64,000 bases of DNA from Marinobacterium aestuarii (GTDB lineage: Bacteria > Pseudomonadota > Gammaproteobacteria > Pseudomonadales > Balneatricaceae): contig NZ_CP015839.1 in assembly GCF_001651805.1 (NCBI RefSeq), positions 744,001 through 808,000 of the forward strand. Direction: 5' to 3'. The translations under genes and the position numbers were made by a program. Under the pieces are notes generated by a model. The model was not told the origin of the DNA. It saw only the letters and a program-made list of their open reading frames with translations, and did no database searches. The first letter of the stretch is position 1. Every line of letters begins with the position of its first letter. Shown piece by piece: positions 33,162 to 41,683 of the stretch.

Positions 33162-34745
33162 ATGAACGCGGGTTTAAAAACCGACAGTGCTGTTGCAGAA
33201 AATGAGTACGATACGGATTATGAGTTGGGTCAGGACAACGTACAGATTATGGGGATGGACGTCCATAATCCCGTATTTGGCGTGAGTGCAGGCCTTATTC
33301 TGCTGTTTATCGTAGGTACCTTGCTGTTCCCTGCTGAAGCCAAGGTCGCACTGACCGGCGCACGCGGCTGGTCGATCGATAATTTCGACTGGCTGTTCAT
33401 GATCGGCGGCAACCTTTTTGTGCTGTTCTGCCTGGCGCTGATCGTACTGCCAGTGGGCAAGGTTCGTTTGGGCGGTGCCAAGGCCAAGCCTGAGTACTCG
33501 ACCATGTCCTGGTTCTCCATGCTGTTTGCCGCCGGTATGGGCATCGGCCTGATGTTCTGGAGTGTGGCGGAGCCTGTGGCCTACTACACAGACTGGTACG
33601 GCACGCCGCTGAACGTGGCGCCCAGAACCGCAGAAGGTGCGGATCTGGCGCTGGGCGCAACCATGTATCACTGGGGTCTGCATCCCTGGGCGATCTACGG
33701 CGTTGTTGCCTTGTCACTGGCCTTCTTTTGCTACAACAAGGGTCTGCCGATGACCATCCGCTCGGCCTTCTACCCGCTGCTGGGTGAGAAGTGCTGGGGG
33801 CCTATCGGTCATGTGATCGATATCCTGGCGGTGCTGGCGACCATCTTTGGTCTGGCAACGTCGCTGGGTCTGGGTGCACAACAGGCGTCCGGTGGCCTGA
33901 ACTACCTGTTTGGCATCGAAAACAGCCTGACGACCCAGATCGTGGTGATCGTCTGTGTGACCGCCGTGGCGCTGATGTCCGTTGCGCGCGGCATGGATGG
34001 CGGCGTGAAGCTGCTGAGCAACATCAATATGGTGATCGCGGCCTGCCTGATTGCGTTGGTGATCGTCGTGGGCCCGACGCTGGAAGTATTCCGCTCGGTT
34101 GGGGGCATCCTGGGCAGCTATGTTGAAAACATCATTCCGCTGAGCAACTGGGTGGGCCGTGAAGACGGTACCTGGTTCCACGGCTGGACAGTGTTCTACT
34201 GGGCCTGGTGGGTGTCCTGGTCGCCATTCGTGGGCATGTTTATCGCCCGTGTGTCCCGTGGCCGTACCGTACGCGAGTTCCTGACCGCCGTATTGCTGGT
34301 GCCAACCCTGGTGACGGCCCTCTGGATGGGCGCCTTTGGTGGCACGGCGATCGGGCAGGCGCAAGCCGGTATCGGTGAGCTGGCCAACGGCATCGGTGAT
34401 GTCTCCCTGGCGATGTTCCAGATGTTCGAGAACATGCCGCTGAGCATGGTGATGTCCTCGATCGCCGTGCTGCTGGTACTGGTGTTCTTTATCACCTCGG
34501 CCGACTCGGGTTCCCTGGTGATCGACAGCATCACCTCCGGTGGCAAAACCGACGCACCCATGATCCAGCGTCTGTTCTGGGCTTCCCTGGTGGGCATTAT
34601 TGCCGCAGTACTGCTGGTGGGTGGCGGCTCCGAAGCCCTGACCGCACTGCAGGCGGCGGCCATCACCACCGGCCTGCCGTTCACGCTGGTCTTGATGCTG
34701 ATGTGCCTGAGCCTTTATAAAGGTTTGAAAGCAGAAGTTTATTAA
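33162..34745 (+). CDS. BCCT-family betaine/carnitine/choline transporter
   Basis: This 527-residue, 12-TM secondary transporter imports quaternary ammonium (or related sulfonium) compounds with Na+ or H+. Signature regions are clear: MSWFSMLFAAGMGIGLMFWS near residue 108, PRTAEGADLALGATMYHWG near 147, and the family WTVFYWAWWVSWSPFVGMF with ISRGR-type VSRGRTVREF near 345-372. Glycine betaine is the likely substrate because gbcAB and dgcAB surround it. The C-terminal tail is short (ends GLKAEVY), lacking the long osmosensing tail of BetP, which fits a catabolic rather than osmotic role. GAGGAG lies at ribosome-site distance, and a TGTCGC dyad lies upstream. Confidence 0.92.
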   Translation: MNAGLKTDSAVAENEYDTDYELGQDNVQIMGMDVHNPVFGVSAGLILLFIVGTLLFPAEAKVALTGARGWSIDNFDWLFMIGGNLFVLFCLALIVLPVGKVRLGGAKAKPEYSTMSWFSMLFAAGMGIGLMFWSVAEPVAYYTDWYGTPLNVAPRTAEGADLALGATMYHWGLHPWAIYGVVALSLAFFCYNKGLPMTIRSAFYPLLGEKCWGPIGHVIDILAVLATIFGLATSLGLGAQQASGGLNYLFGIENSLTTQIVVIVCVTAVALMSVARGMDGGVKLLSNINMVIAACLIALVIVVGPTLEVFRSVGGILGSYVENIIPLSNWVGREDGTWFHGWTVFYWAWWVSWSPFVGMFIARVSRGRTVREFLTAVLLVPTLVTALWMGAFGGTAIGQAQAGIGELANGIGDVSLAMFQMFENMPLSMVMSSIAVLLVLVFFITSADSGSLVIDSITSGGKTDAPMIQRLFWASLVGIIAAVLLVGGGSEALTALQAAAITTGLPFTLVLMLMCLSLYKGLKAEVY

Positions 34746-34830
34746 GTAAAAAAGCTGGCGCAGGGTGTCGACCGCTGGTACTAGTGGCAGGACGCCCGTT
34801 TGATTTGCCAGCCAAAGGGAGAACGCAGAG

Positions 34831-35085
34831 ATGATGTATGCCGATCTGATCGATCAGGATGATTTTCGTGAGCGTCTGGTGCGGCTGGGGATTCCCGTTG
34901 ACCAGAATGTGGATGCCGAGCATTGCTGTCGCCAGTTGCTCAATTGGCTGGCGCAGCCGCAGGGGGCTTCGAGCCTGCCCCAGGCCAAGGCGCTGGTGCA
35001 TGAGCTGCGTCAACAGCGTGAAATTTTGCTGCCTGACGTTGCCCGTGCCATCGATCAGTATCTGGTGCCTGTGCTGGGGCGCTAA
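34831..35085 (+). CDS. Small hypothetical protein downstream of the BCCT gene
   Basis: This 84-residue acidic, helix-rich protein (MMYADLIDQDDFRERL..., ending YLVPVLGR) has no recognised domain, signal or membrane segment. GGGAG precedes the ATG pair at 34831. It lies 85 bases after the transporter stop on the same strand and is followed 46 bases later by a good terminator, so it is probably the second gene of that transcript. I cannot assign a function. Confidence 0.65.
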   Translation: MMYADLIDQDDFRERLVRLGIPVDQNVDAEHCCRQLLNWLAQPQGASSLPQAKALVHELRQQREILLPDVARAIDQYLVPVLGR

Positions 35086-35131
35086 CCAGCTCAGAGTCCT
35101 GTCGCCCCTCAGGCAATTAATCTCGCTACCC

Positions 35132-35165
35132 AACCCGGACAGGCTCGCGCCTGCCCGGGTTTTTC
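35132..35165 (+). terminator. Rho-independent terminator after the BCCT/84-residue gene pair
   Basis: AACCCGG (35132-35138) plus CAGGC pair with GCCTG and CCGGGTT (to 35161), with one internal mismatch and a four-base loop, then T at 35161-35164. Confidence 0.75.
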
Positions 35166-35202
35166 GTGTCTGCGTTGGCGCAGATTTCGCCTTTCGGCGA
35201 CA

Positions 35203-35410
35203 TACTTTCTTTGCTCGTGCAAAGAAAGTATGTAAAGAAAGCACGCCCCGATGAAGCCTATTCGCTGTGCTCTGAGATCATTCGGCGGGCCGCGCTGACG
35301 GTACATCCATGTACCTCATCGCAGGCGCATCAGTCCCTGTTGCGCCCCTTCGGGCCTGATCGCCGAATGACCTCAGTGCTTGCCGGCTTCATAAGGGGGA
35401 ACAAGAGCCG
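35203..35410 (+). repeat. Structured ~210-bp repeat, copy 1
   Basis: This is a direct copy of 38036-38257 with strong similarity from TACTTTCTTTGC to CAAGAGCCG. It contains three hairpins: ACTTTCTTTG...CAAAGAAAGT at the 5' end, the perfect GGTACAT-CC-ATGTACC, and GGCGCATCAG-TCC-CTGTTGCGCC with one mismatch. A minus-strand frame across it is not believed to be a gene. The rest of the gap 35086-35743 shows nothing else. Confidence 0.75.
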
Positions 35411-35743
35411 TTATGACGCCCCGCTGGAGTGGTACCAAGTCCGGATATGTAACTGATGATGGAGAAAGGGAAAGGGAAAGGACGTCAGTCGGCGCATTGT
35501 TGCCGGTGCTGCAATGGATGCTTTCGTAGGTGCTGATGAGCGAAGCGAATCGCACCTTTTACCCAAAGTACTTTCCTCTTGCCTCGACCCATATCCGGGC
35601 GCCTCGAAGTAAGGAAGCACTCAAAGCAACCTCGACAGATAAGTGTTTCGTGAAAATGCTCTAGTCGAACCCGTGCGCGCGGTTGCACTCTGCGCTCTAT
35701 TGCCGTGCAATAGCCGCATTAATCACCAAGACCGAGGCCTGCT

Positions 35744-36415
35744 GTGTCGCTTCCTATTCTGTACTCCTTTCGCCGTTGCCCCTATGCGATACGTGCCCGA
35801 CTGGCGCTGGCCCGTGCCGGTATCCGCTGTGAACTGAGGGAAGTGGTGCTGCGGGACAAGCCTGCGCAGATGCTGGCGATCTCGGCCAAGGGCACTGTGC
35901 CTGTGCTGCAGCTGCCAGACGATGGCCGCTTTCCAGAGACCGGGCAGGTGATTGCAGAAAGTATCGACATTATGCGCTGGGCCCTGGGGCAGCAGGATCC
36001 CGGGCACTGGCTGTCGGGGGCAGATGCCAAGGCTACCGCAGCGCTGATCAGTCGCAACGATGGCGAGTTCAAGTGGGCGCTGGACAGGTACAAGTACGCC
36101 GACCGCTATCCTGAGCGTTCAGCCGATGAATATCGGGCCATGGCCGAGCCCTTTCTGCAGACGCTGGAAGACGGATTGCAACAGGGCGCGGGTTTGCTGT
36201 CACCCGGTTACTCGCTGGCCGATGCGGCCATATTCCCCTTTATTCGCCAGTTCGCCCTGGTTGATCCGGTCTGGTTTGAGGCCTGCGGCTACGCTGCGCT
36301 GAAGCAGTGGCTGAGCGACTGGTTGGCGTCGGAGCTGTTCATAGGCGTGATGCGCAAGTATCCACAATGGAGCTTGGGTGACGGGGTGACGCTGTTCCCG
36401 GGGGATTCGCTATAA
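35744..36415 (+). CDS. Glutathione S-transferase-like protein
   Basis: This 223-residue protein has an N-terminal thioredoxin-like GST domain (LPILYSFRRCPYAIRARLAL, KGTVPVLQLP with the cis-proline, and ETGQVIAESIDIMRW at the usual Glu-Ser glutathione contact) and a C-terminal helical domain (YSLADAAIFPFIRQFALVD with the N-capping Asp). The CPYA at residues 12-15 suggests a catalytic cysteine, as in glutaredoxin-like or omega-class GSTs. The start is GTG at 35744, six bases after GAGG. It is monocistronic, in an accessory stretch between the two copies of a structured repeat. The substrate is unknown. Confidence 0.85.
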   Translation: MSLPILYSFRRCPYAIRARLALARAGIRCELREVVLRDKPAQMLAISAKGTVPVLQLPDDGRFPETGQVIAESIDIMRWALGQQDPGHWLSGADAKATAALISRNDGEFKWALDRYKYADRYPERSADEYRAMAEPFLQTLEDGLQQGAGLLSPGYSLADAAIFPFIRQFALVDPVWFEACGYAALKQWLSDWLASELFIGVMRKYPQWSLGDGVTLFPGDSL

Positions 36416-36705
36416 ATATTGATCTGCAGTGCAGGTCTTTATAGCTGTTCATGCCACTTAAGGTCTGGTCTGCCCCAGGCTTGCTGCCATTCCCAAAAAG
36501 CAGCTGCGCCGGATGTCAGGAGTCGCCTGCATATTTGGCGTTACCCACAGTCATCAGGTGCAGCCGACTTCATCAAAAATACTCTGGAAGGGCATGGCAG
36601 TGTTATGAGAAAGGAGGGGGTTGACCCCCTTTGGGCTATTTTTTGAGCAGCCTGAGTGCTTTTCTGATGCACCATAGATGCTGCATAGCACGCATGCTAA
36701 TGTTG

Positions 36706-36906
36706 CTAAACTCCGATTCTGAATCCCAATAGTTCCTTGCTGCTATCGCTCAAAATGAGGTTTTTTGTGACACTATTCTCCTCTTGCCCGCCGTAAGCTG
36801 AATAGTTTTTGAAGGCTTCGTACTGGGCATCAATGTCGATGCCCAGCCCAAAGGTAATACCGAACTCATCCTGGAGTTCATCGAAATCGTACTCTAAATA
36901 AGCCAT
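36706..36906 (-). CDS. Small hypothetical acidic protein
   Basis: This 66-residue acidic protein (MAYLEYDFDELQDEFGITFG..., ending LLGFRIGV) has AAGGA six bases before the ATG and an amino-acid composition typical of a real soluble protein. No family is recognised. It is flanked by non-coding DNA, with the lysine-rich microprotein gene upstream on the same strand, in a stretch that looks accessory. Confidence 0.5.
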   Translation of the reverse strand: MAYLEYDFDELQDEFGITFGLGIDIDAQYEAFKNYSAYGGQEENSVTKNLILSDSSKELLGFRIGV

Positions 36907-37026
36907 TTCCGATCCTTGATTGAGCCCGTTGAAATCAAGCGCAGACTTGCACAGGAGCCTCGCCTCGCGGCCTGCAAGCCAGGCCTGCGCGGAAAAATTA
37001 GATTCTAGTGGTAGCGGCTGATGTTC

Positions 37027-37060
37027 GCATTGGGCCTTCGCTCCAATGAAGGCCCAATGC
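37027..37060. repeat. Perfect 13-bp inverted repeat (hairpin)
   Basis: GCATTGGGCCTTC (37027-37039) and its exact complement (37048-37060) flank an eight-base loop, 16 bases beyond the stop of the lysine-rich microprotein gene on the minus strand. There is no T-run; it could act as a weak terminator or transcript stabiliser. Confidence 0.6.
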
Positions 37061-37075
37061 TGAGGCGCTTAGGCT

Positions 37076-37165
37076 TTAGGCATCATCTTTTTTCTTGTCG
37101 CGCTTCTCGCGACGTTTTTCCTTTAACGTCTTGGTTGCCTGCTTTTTATCCTTGCCTTTGGTCAT
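37076..37165 (-). CDS. Lysine-rich 29-residue microprotein
   Basis: This short frame begins MTKGKDKKQATKTLKEKR and ends KRDKKKDDA. Eleven of its 29 residues are lysine and three are arginine. GGAG lies eight bases before the ATG, and a 13-bp hairpin follows the stop, giving it the layout of a real gene. I recall very similar short MTKGKDKK-type proteins in other proteobacteria, but no function is known to me. The charge suggests nucleic-acid or ribosome binding. Confidence 0.6.
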   Translation of the reverse strand: MTKGKDKKQATKTLKEKRREKRDKKKDDA

Positions 37166-37299
37166 TTCGGTTTCTCCGTTAATTTAAAAATAGATTCTTT
37201 CTACTGAAAAATTAGCCAGTCTAAAATCTGATATATGTTTAAAAGGAGAGGTGCGCAAGGCATCCGAAAGTCTTCAAAGCAGTATCCTCCTACTATTAA

Positions 37300-37680
37300 T
37301 TAATCCAGGATTGAAAGCAGCTCAAAATCAAGTGTCGAGCCGAAGATGCGAACCTTGAATATCTCCCCCGGCACCCTGCCGAGCAGGGCAGATCCAAGCG
37401 GCGACAATACAGATATTCGTTGTGTCGTGGGGTCGGCCTCTGCAGGGCTTACCAGTCTCAACGTTGACTTCTCCCCTGTTTGCAGTAGCTTGACCAAAAG
37501 ATTTGAGCCGGGGCCTGCAGATGGCATCTGCCCTGGTTCCCCATGGCAAAGCTGTTCTAGTCTGCTGAAAGCAACCAATAGATTGAGAGGGCTCGTATAA
37601 CTGGAACCTTCTTCGGTAATAAAGTAGTAACTTAAACGATCAGAAATACTTTTAAAAGACGCAGGAGTATAGCAGTTCAC
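37300..37680 (-). CDS. GreA/GreB C-terminal-domain (Rnk-like) protein
   Basis: This 126-residue protein ends in a GreA/GreB C-terminal FKBP-like domain: TLRLVSPAEADPTTQRISVL then SPLGSALLGRVPGEIFKV near residues 73-112 is the diagnostic text. The N-terminal part is short and lacks the long coiled coil needed to enter the RNA polymerase channel, so it resembles Rnk or other non-cleaving Gre-domain proteins that bind the polymerase. The start is GTG at 37680 with GGAGGG six bases upstream. It is monocistronic. It may modulate transcription; direct evidence is lacking. Confidence 0.78.
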   Translation of the reverse strand: MNCYTPASFKSISDRLSYYFITEEGSSYTSPLNLLVAFSRLEQLCHGEPGQMPSAGPGSNLLVKLLQTGEKSTLRLVSPAEADPTTQRISVLSPLGSALLGRVPGEIFKVRIFGSTLDFELLSILD

Positions 37681-37714
37681 ATAAAACCCTCCGAGATGAT
37701 AAGCGTAGCGAATC

Positions 37715-37741
37715 AGCCGGAGAGTTTTTTACTCTCCGGCT
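37715..37741. repeat. 11-bp inverted repeat upstream of the Gre-domain gene
   Basis: AGCCGGAGAGT (37715-37725) pairs with ACTCTCCGGCT (37731-37741) around five T. It lies 35-60 bases before the GTG of the Gre-domain gene, so it may be in its promoter or 5'UTR. The rest of 37742-38035 shows nothing. Confidence 0.5.
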
Positions 37742-38035
37742 TAAGTCAGGAAGGCCAAGTTTTTCGCGGAAAATAAATACATATTCAGTATCGCCAAAGA
37801 ATTAATATTTAAAAGGATCATACCCTGCAAAAAATAAAAATCAAGCCATGTCCGGTACAGGTAGTCTGGCCAAAAATCCAGGCCGTTTACCCAAGCGAAT
37901 CGTTCCGGTCGGCGGGTCGTTGCCAGGTTGATCTGGTTATGATGGTGAGGCGAGACTATGGAGGTTGTGTTGAAGCCTGTGCAGGCTGGGGCATCGGAGG
38001 GGTTTGATGGTTTGTGTTGCGCCTTGCTGACGCGT

Positions 38036-38257
38036 TACTTTCTTTGCACGCGAAAATAAAGTAACCAAGGCTTTTTACCTTGAAGAGTGCGCCCCCGAAG
38101 AAGCCGTTTCGCTGCGCTCTGAGCCCCTGCGGCGGGCTCCGCTGAAGGTACATCCATGTACCTCATCGGAGGCGCAACAGTCCCTGTTGCGCCCCTTCGG
38201 GCCAATTCGCCGCATGACCTCAGTGCTCGCTGGCTTCATAGGGGGGAACAAGAGCCG
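38036..38257 (+). repeat. Structured ~220-bp repeat, copy 2
   Basis: This is a direct copy of 35203-35410. Here the third hairpin GGCGCAACAG-TCC-CTGTTGCGCC (10 bp) is perfect, where copy 1 has one mismatch; GGTACAT-CC-ATGTACC is identical in both. The 5' hairpin is shorter. The element lies between the Gre-domain gene and gbcA, with no credible gene. Confidence 0.75.
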
Positions 38258-38414
38258 CTCTGCCATATTCGTGGGATGCAGGCCAAGGTTTTTTTACTTT
38301 GAAGAATGCGTCCCTGATGAAGTCAGTAGTGCTGATGCATAGTCGCGCAGCCCCAACATAAGCCGGTGCGGTTCGCATCGCTCACCGCCCCCTGCACATT
38401 TCCGCCAAACCACA

Positions 38415-38449
38415 AAAAAGCCCGCAGGCTCAATGCCTGCGGGCTTTTT
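38415..38449 (-). terminator. Bidirectional terminator of gbcA
   Basis: AAAAAGCCCGCAGGC (38415-38429) pairs perfectly with 38435-38449 around TCAAT, giving a 15-base stem with A-run and T-run on opposite sides. It lies 16 bases past the gbcA stop. Confidence 0.9.
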
Positions 38450-38464
38450 CATAATGTTCAGCTT

Positions 38465-39751
38465 TCAGCCTTCGTTTTTCGCTGGTGCTGATTCGCCCAG
38501 GTGTTCCTGCAGCTTGTCGCTGTACCAGTCGATGAAGTTGATTACGCCGAACTCGTAGGTTTCGGAGTAGGGGCCCGGCTGGTACGCCATTGAGTTGATG
38601 CCGCGCTGGTTTTCTTCCGCCAGGCGCTTGTCCTGCTCGTTGGTGGCATCCCAGACCTTGCGCAGCTTGGCAACATCGTAATCCACGCCTTCCACCGCAT
38701 CCTTGTGCACGAACCACTTGGTGGTCACCAGGGTCTGCTGGGCGGAAATCGGCAGCACGCGGAATACGATGACGTGATCGCTCTGCATATGGTTCCAGGA
38801 ATTGGGCAGGTGCAGTATGCGCATGGAGCCTAGCTGGCGGTTCTTGATGCGTCCCATCAGCTTGTTGCAGCCGGTGGAGCCATCCAGGGTCATGACCTCG
38901 GTGCCTTCACGCAGCGGCATGCGCACGATGCGGTTGCGCAGGCCGTGGCTGCGGTGCTCGTGGGGAATGCCTTCGGCGTCCCACTCGGCGGACTGGCGCT
39001 TGTAGTGGGCGAGGAATTCCGCATCGGCACGGGGGTCGTGGGTATCGTCCCATTCCAGCAGGGTGTTCAGCAGTTCCGGGTGGCTGCCGGCACAGTGGTA
39101 GCACTCGCGGTTGTTCTCGATCACCAGCTTCCAGTTGGTGTCCTCAACGATATGGGTTTCCACCGCCAGCTTGGTGTTTTCCATGTCGTAGGGTTCCATG
39201 TACTCATCCAGGGTGGCGAGCAGCGGAGCCATGTCGTCCGGGGCTTCTTCGCCCAGGCAGACGAAAATAAAACCGCCGGCGGTGCGGCAGTGGGCCGGGT
39301 TCAGGCCATGCTCGGACTTGTCAAAGGTGGTGCCCATGTCGGAGCCGGCAAACAGCAGGTTGCCTTTCAGGTCGTAGGTCCACTGGTGGTACGGGCATAC
39401 CAGGTTGGCGACCTTGCCGCGCTCGGCGCTGCACAGACGCGATCCACGGTGGCGGCAGGTGTTGTGGAAAGCCCGCACCTGGCCGTCGCCATCACGAATG
39501 ATCAGAACCGGGTTCTGACCCACTTCGAGGGTGAAGTAATCGCCTTTTTTCGGCACCTCGCTGGTCATGCCCACGAACAGCCATTCCTTCTGGAAGATCT
39601 CTTCCATCTCGATACGGAACATGTGCGGGTCGTTATACAGCGGGCGCGGCAGCGAGTAGTTGCGTTTGCGGCCCTTGAGCAGGCGATCCATCTCTACGCG
39701 AGCGGTTTCGGCATTGGCGTAGGTGATGTTAAGAAGGTCGTGCTGGTTCAT
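38465..39751 (-). CDS. gbcA: Glycine betaine monooxygenase, Rieske oxygenase subunit
   Basis: This 428-residue ring-hydroxylating-oxygenase-type alpha subunit demethylates glycine betaine to dimethylglycine, releasing formaldehyde. Rieske ligands: CRHRGSRLC near residue 97 and CPYHQWTYDLKGNL near 117. The mononuclear iron site is NRECYHCAGSHPELLN near 217 with a C-terminal aspartate in the GVDYDVAKLRKVWDATNEQD region. GbcA homologues lack aromatic substrates despite the family name. It is divergent from gbcB, which supplies electrons; the 320-base region between them holds paired dyads. A strong terminator follows the gene. GbcA/GbcB and dgcAB in one region confirm the pathway. Confidence 0.93.
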   Translation of the reverse strand: MNQHDLLNITYANAETARVEMDRLLKGRKRNYSLPRPLYNDPHMFRIEMEEIFQKEWLFVGMTSEVPKKGDYFTLEVGQNPVLIIRDGDGQVRAFHNTCRHRGSRLCSAERGKVANLVCPYHQWTYDLKGNLLFAGSDMGTTFDKSEHGLNPAHCRTAGGFIFVCLGEEAPDDMAPLLATLDEYMEPYDMENTKLAVETHIVEDTNWKLVIENNRECYHCAGSHPELLNTLLEWDDTHDPRADAEFLAHYKRQSAEWDAEGIPHEHRSHGLRNRIVRMPLREGTEVMTLDGSTGCNKLMGRIKNRQLGSMRILHLPNSWNHMQSDHVIVFRVLPISAQQTLVTTKWFVHKDAVEGVDYDVAKLRKVWDATNEQDKRLAEENQRGINSMAYQPGPYSETYEFGVINFIDWYSDKLQEHLGESAPAKNEG

Positions 39752-39893
39752 CTGGTGCTAATCCTCAGTCACCGGCGCAGCCCCCAATGGGCCGTCCTGT
39801 GAGAATCTTGTTTAGGTCTGTTCGCTGTCCCGCAAATGGGCCATAAATACAGGCTTCCATGGAGTGCATAGTGCGCCAAGCCAGCCATCACTA

Positions 39894-39987
39894 TTTACCT
39901 GTTTGCGACACGTAATCGCTGTCTTTTCGACGTCGGGCCAGCTGCGGGTGTCAGGAGTGGTGTGTTCAGGTAAATTTTTGTCGCAAA
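39894..39987. promoter_or_regulatory. Paired dyads in the gbcA/gbcB divergent promoter region
   Basis: In the 320-base gap 39752-40071, TTTACCTG (39894-39901) has its complement CAGGTAAA at 39967-39974, and TTTGCGACA (39902-39910) has TGTCGCAAA at 39979-39987. The two adjacent left words thus recur inverted about 75 bases away, as expected for two copies of a regulator site serving both directions. GbdR is the likely protein. Confidence 0.5.
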
Positions 39988-40071
39988 TAGCTAAACGGCG
40001 ACGCCCGGACGGGATGACAATGGCGCCATAATAATTGCCCCCAAGTCTGCGGACAACACGAGAGAAGCCTC

Positions 40072-41199
40072 ATGAATTATCCCAATGTGAGCATGGTGAA
40101 TACCGATGCGCTTAATCCGGTAACGACCCAGACCTGGAGCAACGGCCGTCACGTGGTGCGCTGCGTCAATGCGATTCGGGAAACCCCGGATGTGCTGACG
40201 TTCTGCTTTATGGCCGAACAGCCGGTCATGTTCTTTTTCAAGCCCGGGCAGTTCGTGACCCTGGAGCTGGAAATCAATGGTGAGCAGATCTTCCGCTCCT
40301 ATACCATTTCCAGCGCGCCTTCGGTACCCTACAGCTTCTCGATCACCGTCAAGCGGGTGCCCGGTGGTGTCGTGTCCAACTGGCTGCATGAGCACATGGA
40401 TGTCGGTGTAGAGCTTGCGGTGCATGGCCCTGTGGGGCAGTTCAACTGCATCGACTTCCCCAATGAAAAAATGCTGATGCTGTCTGGCGGTGTCGGTATT
40501 ACGCCGGTGATGTCCATGGCGCGCTGGTTCTTCGATACCAACGCCGATGTGGATATGGTGTTTGTGCACAGCGCCCGCACACCACGGGATATTATCTATC
40601 AGCGCGAGCTGGAGAACATGGCCGCGCGCATTTCCAACTTCAAACTCAATCTGGTGTGCGAGAAGCAGGAGTCCGGTCAGAGCTGGGGTGGCTACCGTGG
40701 TTTCTTCAATCACGCCATGCTGGACATGATGGCGCCGGATTTCATGGAGCGCGAGATTTTCTGCTGTGGCCCGACGCCCTATATGCGTGCCGTGAAGAAC
40801 ATGCTGGAGCACCTGGGCTTCGACATGAAGCACTACCACGAAGAGTCCTTCGGTGCGACGCCGCTGGACGTCAAGGAAGAAGTGGCCGAGTTCGCCGAGC
40901 AGGCGCAGGAAGATGCCGATGCCATCATGGCGTCGGACATGCTGCGGGTCGACTTCTCCAGCACCGGCAAGAGTGTCCAGATCGTACCGGGGGAAACCGT
41001 GCATGCGGCGGCGGCCAAGCTCGGGCTGCACATTCCCAAGGCCTGCGGCATGGGCATCTGCGGTACCTGCAAGGTCATGAAGGTGTCCGGTGACGTGGAA
41101 ATGTCCCACAACGGCGGCATTACCGATGAAGATGTGGCTGAAGGCTACATCCTGTCCTGCTGCAGCGTGCCCCAGGGCGACGTGGTGGTGGAATACTGA
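40072..41199 (+). CDS. gbcB: Glycine betaine monooxygenase, reductase subunit
   Basis: This 375-residue reductase passes electrons from NAD(P)H to GbcA. Order of domains: FAD-binding (EQIFRSYTISSAPS near residue 72), NAD-binding (MLSGGVGITPVMSMARW near 138 and FCCGPTPYMRAVKNML near 230), then a C-terminal plant-type ferredoxin with KACGMGICGTCKVMK near 323 and a final LSCCSVPQGDVVVEY supplying the fourth cysteine. This is the FNR-ferredoxin fusion typical of GbcB. ATG 40072 follows GAGAGAAG. A palindromic hairpin after the stop probably ends the transcript. Confidence 0.92.
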   Translation: MNYPNVSMVNTDALNPVTTQTWSNGRHVVRCVNAIRETPDVLTFCFMAEQPVMFFFKPGQFVTLELEINGEQIFRSYTISSAPSVPYSFSITVKRVPGGVVSNWLHEHMDVGVELAVHGPVGQFNCIDFPNEKMLMLSGGVGITPVMSMARWFFDTNADVDMVFVHSARTPRDIIYQRELENMAARISNFKLNLVCEKQESGQSWGGYRGFFNHAMLDMMAPDFMEREIFCCGPTPYMRAVKNMLEHLGFDMKHYHEESFGATPLDVKEEVAEFAEQAQEDADAIMASDMLRVDFSSTGKSVQIVPGETVHAAAAKLGLHIPKACGMGICGTCKVMKVSGDVEMSHNGGITDEDVAEGYILSCCSVPQGDVVVEY

Positions 41200-41225
41200 T
41201 AACGCCTGTTCAGCTGCGTTAGATA

Positions 41226-41257
41226 ACAACAGGGCCCTCGCGGCCCTGTTGTCGTTT
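41226..41257 (+). terminator. Hairpin terminator of gbcB
   Basis: An 11-base perfect stem (41226-41236 with 41242-41252) with loop CTCGC follows the stop by 27 bases. The T-run after it is short (CGTTTCC), so efficiency is uncertain. The remaining 41258-41683 shows no gene; it must hold the antiporter promoter. Confidence 0.6.
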
Positions 41258-41683
41258 CCGGGCTGTCGTTTTGGCTAGCCTTGTTGAACTGTCGCCTGGA
41301 GAGCGCCGCCTGCGGTCGATTCATTTATGCCGGCGACTCTGCTATTCTCCCGCCCACTTAGGGGAGTAGTCTCCTGGCCCTGGCCGCTCGCCGGACTTAC
41401 CACTGATCTAGTGCGCAAAAGCCCGACACGCTGCCAGCCAGGATGGTCGTCAACAATCTCCGGGTCCTCATGACCTGTGGCGATCATGTCCGAATTCGGG
41501 CTGATGAGACCTGAGATAGATCAAAAGCACCGGGGCCGGCTCTTTTGGTGTGTCTCTGTGTCCAGCGCCGGCCCCCGACAGTCATACCATGAATCATTAC
41601 TTTCAGCTCTTTACACCCGCTGTGCGCCTGATCAGTGCGCCTGTTATCGCCTTTGTCACGCCCCCTGGCCTGGAGACCGGACT

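Noticed and set aside
37956-38153. A 65-codon minus-strand frame (and the similar one at 35109-35306)
   Set aside because: Both lie across the two copies of the structured repeat; their likeness reflects the repeat, and neither has a ribosome site.
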